Origin: Agrococcus carbonis
GTDB lineage: Bacteria; Actinomycetota; Actinomycetes; Actinomycetales; Microbacteriaceae
Reading direction: 5' to 3'
Assembly (NCBI RefSeq): GCF_900104705.1
Contig: NZ_LT629734.1
Span: 2,709,211 to 2,773,210, forward strand
DNA: 64,000 bases
The notes under the pieces are model-generated. The model did no database searches, had not been told where the DNA came from, and saw nothing but the letters and a program-made list of their open reading frames with translations. A program made the position numbers and the translations under genes. Positions within the stretch are counted from its first letter, which is position 1. The number at the start of each line of letters is the position of its first letter. Below, piece by piece: positions 63,945 through 64,000 of this stretch.

Positions 63945-64000
63945 ATGCTGACTATTGTTCCGCGTCTCGGCGTCATGAACCGGCTCGGCCGGGCGATGGC
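63945..64000 (+). CDS. cmtR: CmtR-like sensor, right copy, truncated by window end
   Basis: ATG 63945 begins 'MLTIVPRLGVMNRLGRAMA', identical to the left-arm cmtR, preceded by the same TATAGT box. The duplication therefore includes at least the start of the metal-resistance operon, and the second copy may continue into a second P-type ATPase gene beyond the window. Confidence 0.85.
   Translation, partial: MLTIVPRLGVMNRLGRAM

Larger units (their letters stand above)
56916..64000 (-). repeat. Right arm of the ~7.08-kb inverted duplication
   Basis: This is the mirror copy of 49613-56690, reading in reverse. It contains ccsA, ctaG, resB, ccdA, resA, NlpC/P60 and the first codons of cmtR before the window ends. 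Its indels are at different places from those of the left arm, so a corrected consensus can be built from both arms for every gene. Confidence 0.95.

Overview
The window is high-GC actinobacterial DNA, best matched to the family Microbacteriaceae (Agrococcus/Microbacterium-like). The evidence is the rsfS neighbourhood, the codon bias, the many GTG starts and the family-typical intergenic palindromic repeats. This placement is an inference from gene content; no 16S rRNA gene is present.

1-14.3 kb is core chromosome. It opens with the end of a small membrane protein and rsfS, followed by a block of 139-bp tandem repeats. Then come a VOC dioxygenase-like gene, a cyclodeaminase-like gene and a long branched-chain amino acid (leucine-type) degradation operon. 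That operon contains an Lrp-type regulator (divergent), BCKDH E1-alpha, E1-beta and E2, both subunits of a methylcrotonyl-CoA-carboxylase-like enzyme, a MaoC hydratase, a CitE-like lyase and a small lipoprotein, nearly all joined by 4-bp overlaps. A potassium-uptake pair follows, in which the channel gene (trkH/ktrB) has lost its middle. The segment ends at tRNA-Ala(GGC).

14.3-40.5 kb is an integrative conjugative element (ICE) abutting that tRNA. A large serine recombinase sits at the tRNA. A long minus-strand transfer operon (about 36.8 down to 16.2 kb) encodes an ArdC/metallopeptidase protein, a Prim-Pol, a DUF2637 protein, a ParB-like protein, a cell-wall hydrolase, two DUF6112 pilin-like proteins, a TrbL/VirB6-like membrane protein, an SCO6880 protein, a VirB4-like ATPase, the VirD4 coupling protein, SSB and a DUF4913 protein. 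Two plus-strand cargo insertions break this operon: a two-gene unit (bPH-like plus HNH-like) at 22.3-24.8 kb and a TIGR02391/Ymh gene at 28.2-29.1 kb; both look like candidate defence genes. A divergent regulatory operon (HTH, ImmA/IrrE protease, MAB_1171c-like membrane protein, alpha/beta hydrolase) faces the transfer operon across four copies of a 14-bp palindrome. An excisionase-like gene at 40.36 kb is cut by an IS3-family element, so the right end of the ICE is not visible.

41.8-49.7 kb is a metal and cell-envelope island. It holds a CDF exporter, a CopC-like protein, two divergent M23 peptidases, a thioredoxin-like protein, LspA, a Cd/Zn-type P-type ATPase and a CmtR-like sensor. Secreted peptidase genes here and in the next block carry GTAAC-N6-GTAAC boxes resembling MtrA sites.

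49.6-64.0 kb is a giant inverted duplication: about 7.08 kb on each arm around a 225-bp unique spacer. Each arm carries cmtR (start), an NlpC/P60 protein, ResA, CcdA, ResB, CtaG and CcsA, which together form a cytochrome c maturation and oxidase assembly cluster. The arms differ almost only by single-base indels, which break different genes in each arm. That pattern points to unpolished consensus over a duplicated region, or to an assembly artefact, rather than to real pseudogenes.
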